Shown: positions 36,706-45,815 of the stretch, piece after piece
Layout of the letters: each line of letters begins with the position of its first letter
Position numbering within the stretch: position 1 is the first letter of the stretch
From: Achromobacter xylosoxidans A8
GTDB lineage: Bacteria > Pseudomonadota > Gammaproteobacteria > Burkholderiales > Burkholderiaceae_B
Reading direction: 5' to 3'
NCBI RefSeq assembly: GCF_000165835.1
Contig: NC_014640.1
Coordinates: 6,448,001 to 6,512,000 of the forward strand
Length of the DNA: 64,000 nt
The notes under the pieces: model-generated
What the model was told of the DNA's origin: nothing
Database searches by the model: none
Seen by the model: the letters and a program-made list of their open reading frames with translations, nothing else
Translations under genes and position numbers: made by a program

Positions 36706-38385
36706 TCAGTGAATCGTAGTCCCGCAAGCCGGCGGTCGCCTGCCATGCGCGAGGATGAAGGATTGCAGCGTCTGCAGATCCACAGGCTTGATCAGCACGG
36801 CGTTCATGCTGGTCCGCGCGCCGGAAGCCAAATCGAGTTCAAGTTCGCTCGCGGTATAGCCCAGCACCGGCGTTGCCGCATTCAGGCCGCCGCCCGCCCT
36901 CAGGGCGGCCGTGAACGCGGCGCCGTCCATGACGGGCATGACGCAGTCGCAGATGATCAGATCGAACTCCAGCCGCTCCGCCAACGCCAGGCCGGCCGCG
37001 CCGTTCTGCGCGAATTGCGCGGAATGCTTCAACATCCGCAGCTGATGCTTGAGCAGCAGCCGGTTGGCTTCATGGTCGTCGATGACGAGTATGCGCAAGC
37101 CGCCGGCGTCGGCCGCCGCGAGCGCAGGGGCCGACGCCACGGCGGCGTGTTCGGAAGGCGGCAGCGCCAACGGCAAGCGCACCGATATCCTTGTGCCCTG
37201 TCCGGCCACGCTGGACACTTCCATGGATCCGCCCATCAAGCGCGCCAGCTCGCTGCATATTGACAGCCCCAACCCGATGCCTGCGCCCTGCTCCCTGAGC
37301 GCAGGCTCAAAGTGCGGCGCAGCCAGCCTGGCCTGAACATCCGCGGCGATCCCGGGACCGGTGTCCGCCACGCATAGCGTGATCCACTGGATCTCCTCCG
37401 TCGCCCGCCCGGCTTGCAGCGCAACATCGATGCGGCCATGGTCCGTAAAACGGACCGCATTGGACAACAGCTTATCCAGCAATTGCTTGAGCCGGATCGG
37501 ATCCGAAAAATGGCGCTCCGCGAGCTCAGCCTCGACGTCCAGCGATAGCAGCAAGCCCTTCGCTTCCGCGGCGGCCCGGAACGGCGCCAGCGTGTCGGCC
37601 GCCAGCGCGCGCAGATCGACATTCTTGCGCCGCAGCTGGAAATGGCCAGTCTCCAGCTTGGAGATATCGATCAAGCCGCTGATCAGGGACAACAGCGATT
37701 GGGCGGACTGGCGCGACACCGCAAGCTTCTCGCGCGTGTCGCCGGACAGGCCGCCACGCTGCAGGATCAGCTCGAGCATGCCGATGATCGCATTCAATGG
37801 GGTGCGGATTTCATGGCTGATGAACGCAAGATAGGTCGACTTCATCAAATTGGCCCTTTCCATGCCCAACCGGGTTTCGGACACGTCCCGCAGCAAGTCG
37901 GGAAATCCGCGAAAACGCGCGTTGCCCCCTATCAAGCCGATAACGGCGCCGTCCGCCCCGCGCAAGGGCGCGGCCCATGCCGCCACCCCGGATGCGGGAT
38001 CATGCTTGAAAGCATGCTCGCGCACCAGCGTTTCGCCGCTGGCCAGCACCTGGCGATAGTCGCGGATGATCTCTTCCAGATTGGCAGGCTGTCCGCTTTC
38101 AGGGGCCGGCGCGGACAGGGACTCCAGCGTGGCATGCAGCGGAAGGCCCCAGCCCTCGCTGCGGCACGTGTCGGCGTATGCCTTGAGCGAGTCGTTGCGC
38201 GTCATCAGGTTGAGATCGAGATCCCGGACGAAAAGCGCGACGGGCAGCGTATCCGCCAAGCGCGCCAGCCCGGCCAGCTCACCGCGCACAGACCTGGCGC
38301 CGCGAATGCGCAGCGCGACCCAGACCAATGCGGCAATCAGCGCCGCCGCCAGGACCATATTCAGGAACACGGAAAGCGTGAGCAT
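36706..38385 (-). CDS. Hybrid histidine kinase (PAS-HisKA-HATPase-REC), BvgS-related
   Basis: A 559-residue membrane kinase. One N-terminal membrane helix (about 5-26) is followed by a PAS-like domain (about 40-170), then the intact H-box FISHEIRTPLNAIIG (His near 191), N-box LLDKLLSNAVRFT, G1 VADTGPGIA and G2 GAGIGLGLSIC. A complete receiver (about 425-545) has ILVIDDHEANR, the phosphoacceptor in IICDCVMPVMDG and VLIKPV. No Hpt domain follows. It lacks the periplasmic Venus-flytrap domains of BvgS, so its signal probably enters through the PAS or membrane region. The start at 38385 avoids overlap with the upstream kinase gene. Confidence 0.9.
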   Translation of the reverse strand: MLTLSVFLNMVLAAALIAALVWVALRIRGARSVRGELAGLARLADTLPVALFVRDLDLNLMTRNDSLKAYADTCRSEGWGLPLHATLESLSAPAPESGQPANLEEIIRDYRQVLASGETLVREHAFKHDPASGVAAWAAPLRGADGAVIGLIGGNARFRGFPDLLRDVSETRLGMERANLMKSTYLAFISHEIRTPLNAIIGMLELILQRGGLSGDTREKLAVSRQSAQSLLSLISGLIDISKLETGHFQLRRKNVDLRALAADTLAPFRAAAEAKGLLLSLDVEAELAERHFSDPIRLKQLLDKLLSNAVRFTDHGRIDVALQAGRATEEIQWITLCVADTGPGIAADVQARLAAPHFEPALREQGAGIGLGLSICSELARLMGGSMEVSSVAGQGTRISVRLPLALPPSEHAAVASAPALAAADAGGLRILVIDDHEANRLLLKHQLRMLKHSAQFAQNGAAGLALAERLEFDLIICDCVMPVMDGAAFTAALRAGGGLNAATPVLGYTASELELDLASGARTSMNAVLIKPVDLQTLQSFILAHGRRPPACGTTIH

Positions 38386-38408
38386 GGCGCTTGCCTCGCG
38401 AGGAGCCA

Positions 38409-40262
38409 CTATGCCGCTCCATCCCGCGCCAGCCCGCCTCGGGCGCACGCCGCCGGCAAGCAGGAGGCCAGCGCCTGTTCCAGTTCACGCAGACCCGCAG
38501 GTTTCACCAATACCTCATGCATGCCGGCCCGCAGGCCCGCCTCGCGATCCTCGGCGCGCGCGCCGGCCGTGTAGCCGAGCACGGGAACAGCGGCGCTTTC
38601 GCCTGAGCCCGCACGCAGCATCTGGATGAACCCGGCGCCGTCCATGTCCTGCAACACGTCATCGCAAACAACCAGGTCCAGCCGGCTGTCACGCGCCAGC
38701 GCCACGCCTTGGGCGCCGTGGTCGGCCACCAGCACCTCATGGCCGAGGAATTCCAATTGGCTTTTCAGCAGCAAGCGGTTGCCGGCCTCGCTTTCGACAA
38801 CCAGCGTCCGCAGCCCGGCGGCCGGCCGTGGCGCCAAGCCGGGCGCGGTGTCTTGCGCCACATCGCTTGATGGGCTGGGTCCCAGCGCCAACGGCACACG
38901 CACATGGACATGGGTGCCCTCGCCGACAGCGCTGGAAATACGGATGGTGCCGCCTATGCGGTGCACCATCTGCTGGCAGTAGTGCAAGCCCAGGCCAGCG
39001 CCATCGGGAGAGGCGCTCAGTCCCGCTTCATAGCGGGACTCCGACAGCTTCTGCTGTATGTACGGCTCGATGCCGCTGCCGGTATCGATGACGGACAGCG
39101 TGACCCATTGCAGGCCGTCTTCCAGCGGCGCGCCGTCCAGGTGTATCCGGACCCCGCCGCGCGCCGTGTAGCGTATGGCGTTGGACAGGAAGTTGTTGAG
39201 CAGCTGACTCACCCCTTTCGCATCTGTCAAATGACAGGCGGCGACCTCGGGAGCCACCTCCAGCGTCAGGCTTATGCCTTTCTCATAGGCACTGGGCGCG
39301 AACAGCGCCACCACGTCCGCCGCGACCCTGCGCAACGAAATGGGGGCGCTCGTGCACGGGAGATCTCCCGTCTCCATTCCACGGATATCGACAATGGAAG
39401 GCAGCAACTGGAGCAGCGACTGGGCGGAAGACCGCACAGTCGCCAGCATCTCTTTCGATTGCCGGGGAGTCGCGGCATCGCACAAAGCCATCTCCAGCAG
39501 CCCCGCCATGGCGTTCAAGGGATTGCGCACATCGCGGCTGACCGCCGCGAGGAATCGGGTCTTGGTGTCATTGACGCGCTCTGCCCTACCGCGCGCGGCG
39601 GCCGAGTCGTCCAGCGACTGGCTATGGCCGAGGAAATACATCCCCTTGGATATCATGCCTATGACTTCGCCGTGCACACCGAACAGCGGCGTCACCCGCC
39701 CCCCGTATGGCGCCTTGATGCCGACCGTTTCCACCTCATTGTAAAAGTCATAGGAGCGCGCTGCGCCAGTAGCCATCGCAGTCTGGTACTCGCGCACCAA
39801 GGCCGCCACGCTAGCCGGCATCGGAAGCTGATCCTTCTCATCGCGGGAAAGGAATTCCAGATCGATGAATTCCGGCCTCACCCATCCGTTCCGGACCGTG
39901 ATATCGACAAAGCGCTGCATGCCCGCGCTGGACGCGACCATGCGCAGCGACTTGTCCCGCACGGTGATATCCACGGGCGCGGCGGCAATCAGGCGGCCGA
40001 CCTGCTTCAGGCGCCGCAGCGGATCCCGGTCTTTTCTTGCGGCGCGCCGCAATACTCCCCCGGCCGACAAAAGGACGAGAAATAACACGCCGCTCAACAC
40101 CCAGGACCAGCTTGTGGCCGCGGCATGCGGCTGCAAGCGCTCGGCAACGATAGGCGCGCCATACGCGCATAGAGCGATGAGAATCGCGGCCGTCCCAACC
40201 GCTATCCGGGTGCGGACGACGCCGCTGCGCTGCATAGCGTTCGCAAGAACTTCCGGCTTCAT
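38409..40262 (-). CDS. Degenerate hybrid histidine kinase lacking the phosphoacceptor His
   Basis: A 617-residue protein with two membrane helices (about 15-70), a PAS-like region (about 85-220), a kinase core and a receiver. The H-box reads AVSRDVRNPLNAMAG: the codon is CGC, so Arg (near 243) replaces the phosphoacceptor His. ATP-binding motifs remain good (LLNNFLSNAIRYT, VIDTGSGIE, GAGLGLHYC). The receiver keeps an Asp (VVCDDVLQDMDG) and Lys (VLVKP), but the N-terminal acidic pair is reduced (TLVVESEAGNR). It may modulate or trans-phosphorylate the intact sister kinase, to which it is similar throughout; RetS-like heterodimerisation is a model. ATG 40262 was chosen over 40376, which adds a low-complexity basic stretch. 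Confidence 0.88.
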   Translation of the reverse strand: MKPEVLANAMQRSGVVRTRIAVGTAAILIALCAYGAPIVAERLQPHAAATSWSWVLSGVLFLVLLSAGGVLRRAARKDRDPLRRLKQVGRLIAAAPVDITVRDKSLRMVASSAGMQRFVDITVRNGWVRPEFIDLEFLSRDEKDQLPMPASVAALVREYQTAMATGAARSYDFYNEVETVGIKAPYGGRVTPLFGVHGEVIGMISKGMYFLGHSQSLDDSAAARGRAERVNDTKTRFLAAVSRDVRNPLNAMAGLLEMALCDAATPRQSKEMLATVRSSAQSLLQLLPSIVDIRGMETGDLPCTSAPISLRRVAADVVALFAPSAYEKGISLTLEVAPEVAACHLTDAKGVSQLLNNFLSNAIRYTARGGVRIHLDGAPLEDGLQWVTLSVIDTGSGIEPYIQQKLSESRYEAGLSASPDGAGLGLHYCQQMVHRIGGTIRISSAVGEGTHVHVRVPLALGPSPSSDVAQDTAPGLAPRPAAGLRTLVVESEAGNRLLLKSQLEFLGHEVLVADHGAQGVALARDSRLDLVVCDDVLQDMDGAGFIQMLRAGSGESAAVPVLGYTAGARAEDREAGLRAGMHEVLVKPAGLRELEQALASCLPAACARGGLARDGAA

Positions 40263-40786
40263 TCTGGGGAGGGTCGGTGGTCGTGCCTGTGGCTGGATTT
40301 GGTACGCGCTGCGCAGCCGCGATTTTATCGCAGAAGGCTTGCCACAAACCCATTGCACGCGTCCGCGGCCCAACAAAATCCACGAAACGTTGCTTTCAAA
40401 TCACGGCCCAAAACGGCCCAAAAAATACCAATTAAATCGCCTCATTCGGACAATATTGGCAATTATTGGCAAGAATCGCCGATCATCTTTTTCATATGAA
40501 ATTTCATACAACAAGAAGGGAGGATTCCTACATTTCACAAATTCTGATTCTTTTAACTTTCGGTTGCCGACGAAATGCAGGACGCGGGATCCGGAGGAGC
40601 AGACGAATTGAATATCTGGCTGCGCCTTTTCATCAATATCCGAATTGAATGTTGATAACAGCCGGATTGCACGGAAGTTAATTCCTGAAAACCCATAGAC
40701 AGCATTTCGAAAATCGGCCGCCATCTGTTTTCAATAATTTCCAGGCGGCGTTTTTGATTATTAATCGACTCAGGATATTTACTTCC
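40263..40786. promoter_or_regulatory. AT-rich divergent control region of the fimbrial and BvgASR-like operons
   Basis: This 524-base gap has no credible gene. Its middle (about 40370-40560) is far more AT-rich than the surrounding DNA. It contains ATTGGCAA repeated (in CAATATTGGCAATTATTGGCA), the perfect 12-bp palindrome TTTCATATGAAA (40490-40501), a further TTTCATA (40502-40508) and ATTCCTA (40524-40530). These resemble the BvgA heptad TTTC(C/T)TA, and the last two are spaced by 22 bases, the reported step of BvgA dimers. Recognition by the adjacent BvgA-like regulator is inference. Confidence 0.5.
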
Positions 40787-41317
40787 ATGAACAAGAACAC
40801 GATTGCCAAGTTTGCCCTGCTTGCCACCGCGGCAGCTGTTTCCCAAGCCGCCCTGGCCGCAGACGGGACGGTTAATTTCGTCGGCGAAATCGTCGATGCG
40901 CCGTGCGACGTTTCTCCCCAAGCAACCAACCTGGTCGTTCCGCTTGGAAAAGTGTCGCGGACCACCCTGGACGGCGCCGTGGGCAAGTACTCGACGCCCG
41001 CGCAATTCGAACTCCAGCTGGCCAACTGCAGCGCCACGGCCAAGGGCGCAAGCGTGACCTTCACCGGCACCGCAGACACCATCAACACGGACACGTTGGC
41101 CATCGGCATCGGTGAACTTGGCTACGCCACCGGCGTGGCCGTCGAACTGCGCGATGCCGCGCAGAAAAAAATCAAGCTGGGAGCGGAGTCCCCCGACTAC
41201 ACGCTGCGCGCCGGCACCAACAATCTGAAGTTCGGCGCCGTCTATGTATCGACCGCCAACACGGTCACCGTCGGCCCCGCCAACGCCACCGCGCAGTTCA
41301 CGGTCAACTACAAGTAA
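40787..41317 (+). CDS. Fimbrial major subunit (type 1-like pilin), operon 1
   Basis: A 176-residue pilin. The signal peptide ends SQAALAAD (about 24). The mature part has the pilin disulfide pair (Cys in DAPCDVSP and in LANCSAT), GTVNFVGEIVDAPC as donor-strand and A-strand region, and a C-terminal beta-zipper FTVNYK with penultimate Tyr, the chaperone-recognition signature. It resembles Bordetella Fim2/Fim3/FimX subunits in general plan. ATG 40787 gives a standard signal peptide; ATG 40754 adds 11 residues. It is the first gene of a pilin-chaperone-usher-adhesin operon. Confidence 0.92.
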   Translation: MNKNTIAKFALLATAAAVSQAALAADGTVNFVGEIVDAPCDVSPQATNLVVPLGKVSRTTLDGAVGKYSTPAQFELQLANCSATAKGASVTFTGTADTINTDTLAIGIGELGYATGVAVELRDAAQKKIKLGAESPDYTLRAGTNNLKFGAVYVSTANTVTVGPANATAQFTVNYK

Positions 41318-41430
41318 CGCCGCTACGCCGGACCGCTAGTCCCTCACGGCGAGGGGCTGGCCGCAAGCCTCCTCGCAACAGGCGGTTCCACGAGAACCCG
41401 ATGGCTTGCGAGCACAACATCGAGATCCCC

Positions 41431-42210
41431 ATGCTGAAAGACATCGCGCAACGGTTCGTGCACAAGGCGCGACCCTTCATGATTTTCGCCCTGGCGGCCA
41501 CGCTGGCCCACGCCAATGCGGCAGCCGGCGTGCTGGTCGGCGGCACCCGCGTCATTTTCAACGAGAAGGACCGCGAGGCCTCCATTCCCGTCAAGAACAC
41601 TGGCGTGTCCCCTTACGTCGTGCAGGCCTGGATCGATGCCGGCGAAGGCAATGCCAAGGCGCCGTTCGTGGCCAGCCCGCCGCTGTCGCGGTTGGATCCG
41701 GGCCAGGAAAACGTGCTGCGCATACTGCGCCTGGCCGGCAATCTACCCCTCGACCGCGAATCGGTGTTCTGGCTCAACGTCAAGGAAATTCCGGAAAAGA
41801 GCCAGGACGAAAACGTGCTGCAGATCGCGGTGCGCACCCGCATCAAACTGTTCTACCGGCCGTCGGGCCTGGCAGGCCAACCTGGCGAACAGCGCCAGCA
41901 ATTGCAATGGGCTGTCGTCTCCGGCGGCAGGGGCGCGGTGCTGAAGATCGCCAATCCGTCCGCCTATCACGTCACCTTCGCCACGCTGACCATCAACGGC
42001 GGCCAGCAGGAGATCAACGGCGGCATGGTGTCGCCTGGCGGCGTGCTGGAGTACCCCTTGTCCGGGTTGTCCGCGCCCAGGGACGTAGACGTCGTGTTCA
42101 CGACCATCAACGACTACGGCGCCGAGACCCCCGAGGAAAAAGTCCGAGTGCCCAGCGCGCAGGTCCCGGTCCACGTCAAGGCCGAGCTCGTCGCGCCTGC
42201 CGCGCGTTAA
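41431..42210 (+). CDS. Periplasmic fimbrial chaperone, operon 1
   Basis: A 259-residue PapD-family chaperone. After a signal peptide (about 1-31, LAHANAAAG) come the two Ig-like domains: VGGTRVIFNEKDREASIPVKN opens domain 1 with the conserved Arg that anchors subunit C-termini, the partner Lys lies in RTRIKLFYRP, and ESVFWLNVKEIP is the family signature. The short F1-G1 loop marks the FGS subfamily. It escorts pilins to the usher. The gap of 113 bases from the pilin gene contains a small CCCTC/GAGGG hairpin (41341-41355), which may lower expression relative to the major subunit. Confidence 0.92.
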   Translation: MLKDIAQRFVHKARPFMIFALAATLAHANAAAGVLVGGTRVIFNEKDREASIPVKNTGVSPYVVQAWIDAGEGNAKAPFVASPPLSRLDPGQENVLRILRLAGNLPLDRESVFWLNVKEIPEKSQDENVLQIAVRTRIKLFYRPSGLAGQPGEQRQQLQWAVVSGGRGAVLKIANPSAYHVTFATLTINGGQQEINGGMVSPGGVLEYPLSGLSAPRDVDVVFTTINDYGAETPEEKVRVPSAQVPVHVKAELVAPAAR

Positions 42211-42225
42211 CGCCCGGAGCACGCA

Positions 42226-44730
42226 ATGAATGGCGTATCGCAGGGTCGCATGCCCCCTACCGCGGCATTGGCATCGCTGTTGCTGGGCCTGGCCTCCTTC
42301 TCAGGCCAGGCCGCCGAGCCGGCGGGCACTGTCTTCAATCAGGAATTCCTGGGCACGGGCGGAGACCAGCCGCAGGCTGACCTGTCCATCTTCAGTTTCG
42401 GCAACAAGGTGCTGCCGGGCGAGTACCTGGCCGACGTGTTCGTCAACGATCAGTCCATGGGCAGGAGCAGAATCCTCGTCGAAACCCAGGAAGGCCAGAA
42501 GCAGCCTTCGGTCTGTCTGACTCGCAGCCAACTGGAGACCTGGGGCGTCAACATGGCCGCACTGCCCGAATCCGCTGGCGTGGACGGCGCCTGCGTGGAC
42601 CTGCCCGCCCTGGTGCAAGATGCCGCCGTGAACTTCGATGGCGGCAAGCAACGGCTGCATCTGAGCATTCCGCAAGCCGCGCTCAAGCGCTCGGCGCGGG
42701 ATTCGGTCGACCCGTCGCGCTGGGACAAGGGCATCACCTCGGGTCTGCTGGATTATCAGTTCAACATGTCGCGCCAGGGCGGAGGAAATTCCTCCAGCCG
42801 CGGCGCCGAATCACCCTACACGGCCTACGCCGGATTGCGCGGAGGCCTGAACTTCGGCGACTGGCGCCTGCGCCACGCCTCCAACTACAACCGCGGCACC
42901 AACGGACGCGGAGAATGGCAGTCGCAGGAAACCAATCTGCAACGCGACTTGCGCTCGATCAACGGCCAACTGCTGCTCGGCGATGGCTACACGCCCGGCA
43001 ACTTTTTCGACAGCGTGCCGTTCCGCGGCGTGCAGGTCTATTCGGACGACGCCATGCTGCCGGACAGCATGCAGGGCTATGCGCCGACCATACGCGGCAT
43101 TGCCCAGACCAACGCCCTCGTCACCGTCAGGCAGAACGGCTACATCGTGTACAACGCCTATGTCGCGCCCGGCGCCTTCGTGCTGGACGACCTGTACCCC
43201 TCCTCCTCCGGCGGCGACCTGGAAGTCACCATCACGGAAGCGGACGGCCGCCAGAACCGCTACGTGCAGGCCTATGCCTCCGTGCCCACGCTGTTGCGCG
43301 AAGGCACCTGGCGCTACAGCGCCACCGCCGGGCGGTATCGCGACGCCTACAGTTCGAACGAACGCGAGCCCACCTTCGTGCAGGGAACGGTTGCCCGCGG
43401 CCTGGGCCAGGAGTTCTCGCTGTATGGCGGCGTCACCGCCGCCAGCATCTACCAATCCGGCCTGGTGGGCGTGGGCAAGAACCTGCGCAGTTTCGGTGCG
43501 ATCTCCCTGGACCTGGCGCATGCGCGCACCTCCACCGAGCGGCTGAAAACCCAGGGCCAATCCGTGCGCTTCCTGTATGGCAAGTCCTTCGATGAATCCG
43601 GCACCAACTTCCGCGTCGCCGGTTATCGCTACTCCACCAGCGGCTACCGGACCTTCCAGGAAGCGACCGGCATCGACGATTTCGAACGGGGCTACAGAAT
43701 GCCCAGCCGCCGCAACGAACTGCGGTTCGAGGTAAACCAGTCGCTGGGCTCATGGGGCTCGATCTACGCGTCGGCGCGCCAGCAGTCGTACTGGCAGACG
43801 AATCAGAAGGAAAGGCTGATCCAGGCCGGATACTCAGGCTTCTACCGACAGGTCAGCTACAACGTCCAGGTTGACATGAACACCGGCCGCAACGGTTCGA
43901 ACGACCGGCGGGTCATGCTGTCGCTGTCGATTCCGCTGGGCACCTCGCGTAGTAGCGCTCAGTATTCCGTAATCACCAGCAACAATGGCCGGACCAGCCA
44001 TCAGACCAGCGTCTATGGCTCCGCGCTCGAAGACGGCCGGCTCACCTACAACCTGATGGCCGCCACCTCCAACCAGGAGAGCGTCAGCAGCACCGGGAAC
44101 GCCAGCTACCTGTCCAGAGTCGGCCGCTTCGACCTGGGCGCGTCGCAGGGGCGGAACTCCAACCAGATCAACGCGGGCTTGTACGGCGGCATCGTTGTAC
44201 ATGGCGGCGGCGTAACGTTCGGCCAACCCCTGGGCGAAACCGTGGCGCTGGTGCGCGCGCCGTCGGCAGAGGATGTGCATTTCGAATCGCATCCGGGCGT
44301 CAGCACCGACGCCGGCGGCTACGCCATCGTACCGAGTCTGAGCCCGTACCGTTCCAACCGCCTGGCCATGATCACCGCGGACCTGGGCGACACCGTGGAA
44401 GTCAGGAACGCGGCGGTGAATCTGGTGCCCACCCGCGGCGCGGTGATACAGGCAGGGTTTGAGACGGTGGTGGGCTATCGCCTGATGCTGACGCTGACCC
44501 GCAAGGACAACAGCGTGGTGCCGTTCGGCGCGCGCATCGACAACGAAGCGGGCGAGGAAATCGGCATCGTGGGGCCGGACGGTCAGGCTTTCGTGACGGG
44601 GGCACAGCAATCCGGAACGATACAAGTGACCTGGGGCCGCAGCGCCAAGGATAGCTGCAGCGTGTCCTACAGCTTGCCGGAAGAGGAACGTCCCGCGCCC
44701 ATACGGGAAGTCAGCTACATGTGCCAGTGA
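42226..44730 (+). CDS. Fimbrial outer-membrane usher, operon 1
   Basis: An 834-residue usher. A signal peptide (about 1-30, FSGQAAEP) precedes the N-terminal chaperone-binding domain (FNQEFLGTGGDQPQADLSIF), the 24-strand barrel with middle plug (about 130-640; GRFVLDDLYP-like APGAFVLDDLYPSSSGGDL) and two C-terminal Ig-like domains ending with the Cys pair CSVSYSLPEEE...YMC. PapC/FimD-type ushers assemble and secrete the fimbria. It begins 15 bases after the chaperone stop. Length and all parts are normal, so it should be functional. Confidence 0.94.
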   Translation: MNGVSQGRMPPTAALASLLLGLASFSGQAAEPAGTVFNQEFLGTGGDQPQADLSIFSFGNKVLPGEYLADVFVNDQSMGRSRILVETQEGQKQPSVCLTRSQLETWGVNMAALPESAGVDGACVDLPALVQDAAVNFDGGKQRLHLSIPQAALKRSARDSVDPSRWDKGITSGLLDYQFNMSRQGGGNSSSRGAESPYTAYAGLRGGLNFGDWRLRHASNYNRGTNGRGEWQSQETNLQRDLRSINGQLLLGDGYTPGNFFDSVPFRGVQVYSDDAMLPDSMQGYAPTIRGIAQTNALVTVRQNGYIVYNAYVAPGAFVLDDLYPSSSGGDLEVTITEADGRQNRYVQAYASVPTLLREGTWRYSATAGRYRDAYSSNEREPTFVQGTVARGLGQEFSLYGGVTAASIYQSGLVGVGKNLRSFGAISLDLAHARTSTERLKTQGQSVRFLYGKSFDESGTNFRVAGYRYSTSGYRTFQEATGIDDFERGYRMPSRRNELRFEVNQSLGSWGSIYASARQQSYWQTNQKERLIQAGYSGFYRQVSYNVQVDMNTGRNGSNDRRVMLSLSIPLGTSRSSAQYSVITSNNGRTSHQTSVYGSALEDGRLTYNLMAATSNQESVSSTGNASYLSRVGRFDLGASQGRNSNQINAGLYGGIVVHGGGVTFGQPLGETVALVRAPSAEDVHFESHPGVSTDAGGYAIVPSLSPYRSNRLAMITADLGDTVEVRNAAVNLVPTRGAVIQAGFETVVGYRLMLTLTRKDNSVVPFGARIDNEAGEEIGIVGPDGQAFVTGAQQSGTIQVTWGRSAKDSCSVSYSLPEEERPAPIREVSYMCQ

Positions 44731-44770
44731 CGCACCTATTGAAGATCGCAAAACATAGAACGGACACGAG

Positions 44771-45781
44771 ATGAAAGAGCATCAGACCACTAAGAGCAAT
44801 CGTTCAGGCGGACTTCTGTCGTTGGCCTGCCTGGCGCTAATGTTGTGTGTGTATGCGCCGCAAAGCCAGGCGAAATGCACATTGGGAAAAGGGCTAGACA
44901 AGAATGTGATCAATATCGCATTGGGCACCATATTCGTGCCAGCGAATGCAGAAGGCACCCTCAGCCGCACAATTGCCCGGAAGGAATTCCCCGTCTCGCA
45001 CGACGACACATCGATCGTTACCTGCGACAGCGGTGGCGATAGTTCGTTGATCGGCACCGTCCACAAGGGAGTTCAACATACCAGCGGCAACCGGATCTAC
45101 TCGACGAACATTTACGGGATCGCAATTCGAATAGGCTTCAAGCCTTGGCCTGGCCAGTCACCCATGCATTTTCCATTTTCAAAAGCTAATTCTGAATGGA
45201 GTACCAACAGTAAATGGATGGTAACCGTCGAACTCTACAAGTCCCATGACAAACCGGGAAACGGTCCTCTCGATGAAGGGATATATGCCTCCATGTACAC
45301 ATCGGACGACCCGCAAAACGCTCTGCGAGTAGTAGTCAGCGGACGCGCCACCACCATCAGCTCCCCTTCCTGCTCCGTGTCCGACAAGGATATGAAGGTT
45401 CAGCTCGGCAAGGTCTGGAAAAACATGTTCAGCTCGGTCGGCAGTACGGCAGCCGAACAACGTTTCAGCATCAAGCTGAGTTGCTGGAAAGTCGAACCCG
45501 AACTGAATTCCGTGTACCTGCGCATGGACGCCACGGCCGACGCTTCAGGCGCGCCGGGCGTGATCGCCCTGACCTCCAACACCAATGCCGCGACCGGCGT
45601 CGGCATCCAGATCCTGGACAAGGACCGCCAGCCGGTCGCCTATCGCCAAAGCGCCTTGGTGGGCGTATCCAAGGACGGCGTCTACGACGTGCCGTTCTAC
45701 GCCCGCTACTACCAGACCGCAAGCCAGGTGACCGCGGGCGTCGCAAACGGCACGGCCACCTTCACGCTTGAATACAAATGA
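44771..45781 (+). CDS. Two-domain fimbrial tip adhesin, operon 1
   Basis: A 336-residue protein. The signal peptide ends SQAKCTLGKG (about 35). An N-terminal domain (about 36-195), poor in recognisable motifs and visibly less GC-rich than its neighbours, probably holds the receptor-binding part. A C-terminal pilin domain (about 200-336) has Cys in SSPSCSVSDK and KLSCWK and ends FTLEYK with penultimate Tyr for donor-strand exchange. This two-domain layout is that of tip adhesins such as FimH and Bordetella FimD. It starts 41 bases after the usher. The receptor is unknown, and the different base composition hints at diversification or exchange of the binding domain. Confidence 0.88.
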   Translation: MKEHQTTKSNRSGGLLSLACLALMLCVYAPQSQAKCTLGKGLDKNVINIALGTIFVPANAEGTLSRTIARKEFPVSHDDTSIVTCDSGGDSSLIGTVHKGVQHTSGNRIYSTNIYGIAIRIGFKPWPGQSPMHFPFSKANSEWSTNSKWMVTVELYKSHDKPGNGPLDEGIYASMYTSDDPQNALRVVVSGRATTISSPSCSVSDKDMKVQLGKVWKNMFSSVGSTAAEQRFSIKLSCWKVEPELNSVYLRMDATADASGAPGVIALTSNTNAATGVGIQILDKDRQPVAYRQSALVGVSKDGVYDVPFYARYYQTASQVTAGVANGTATFTLEYK

Positions 45782-45815
45782 GCCCTTTCGCCCCCCGAAC
45801 CACAGGCCATCAATC

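Noticed and set aside
45789..45797. Short C-run as a Bordetella-type fim phase-variation tract
   Set aside because: Only six C residues in a row, located after the adhesin gene rather than in a pilin promoter; the pilin promoter regions have no long C-tract.
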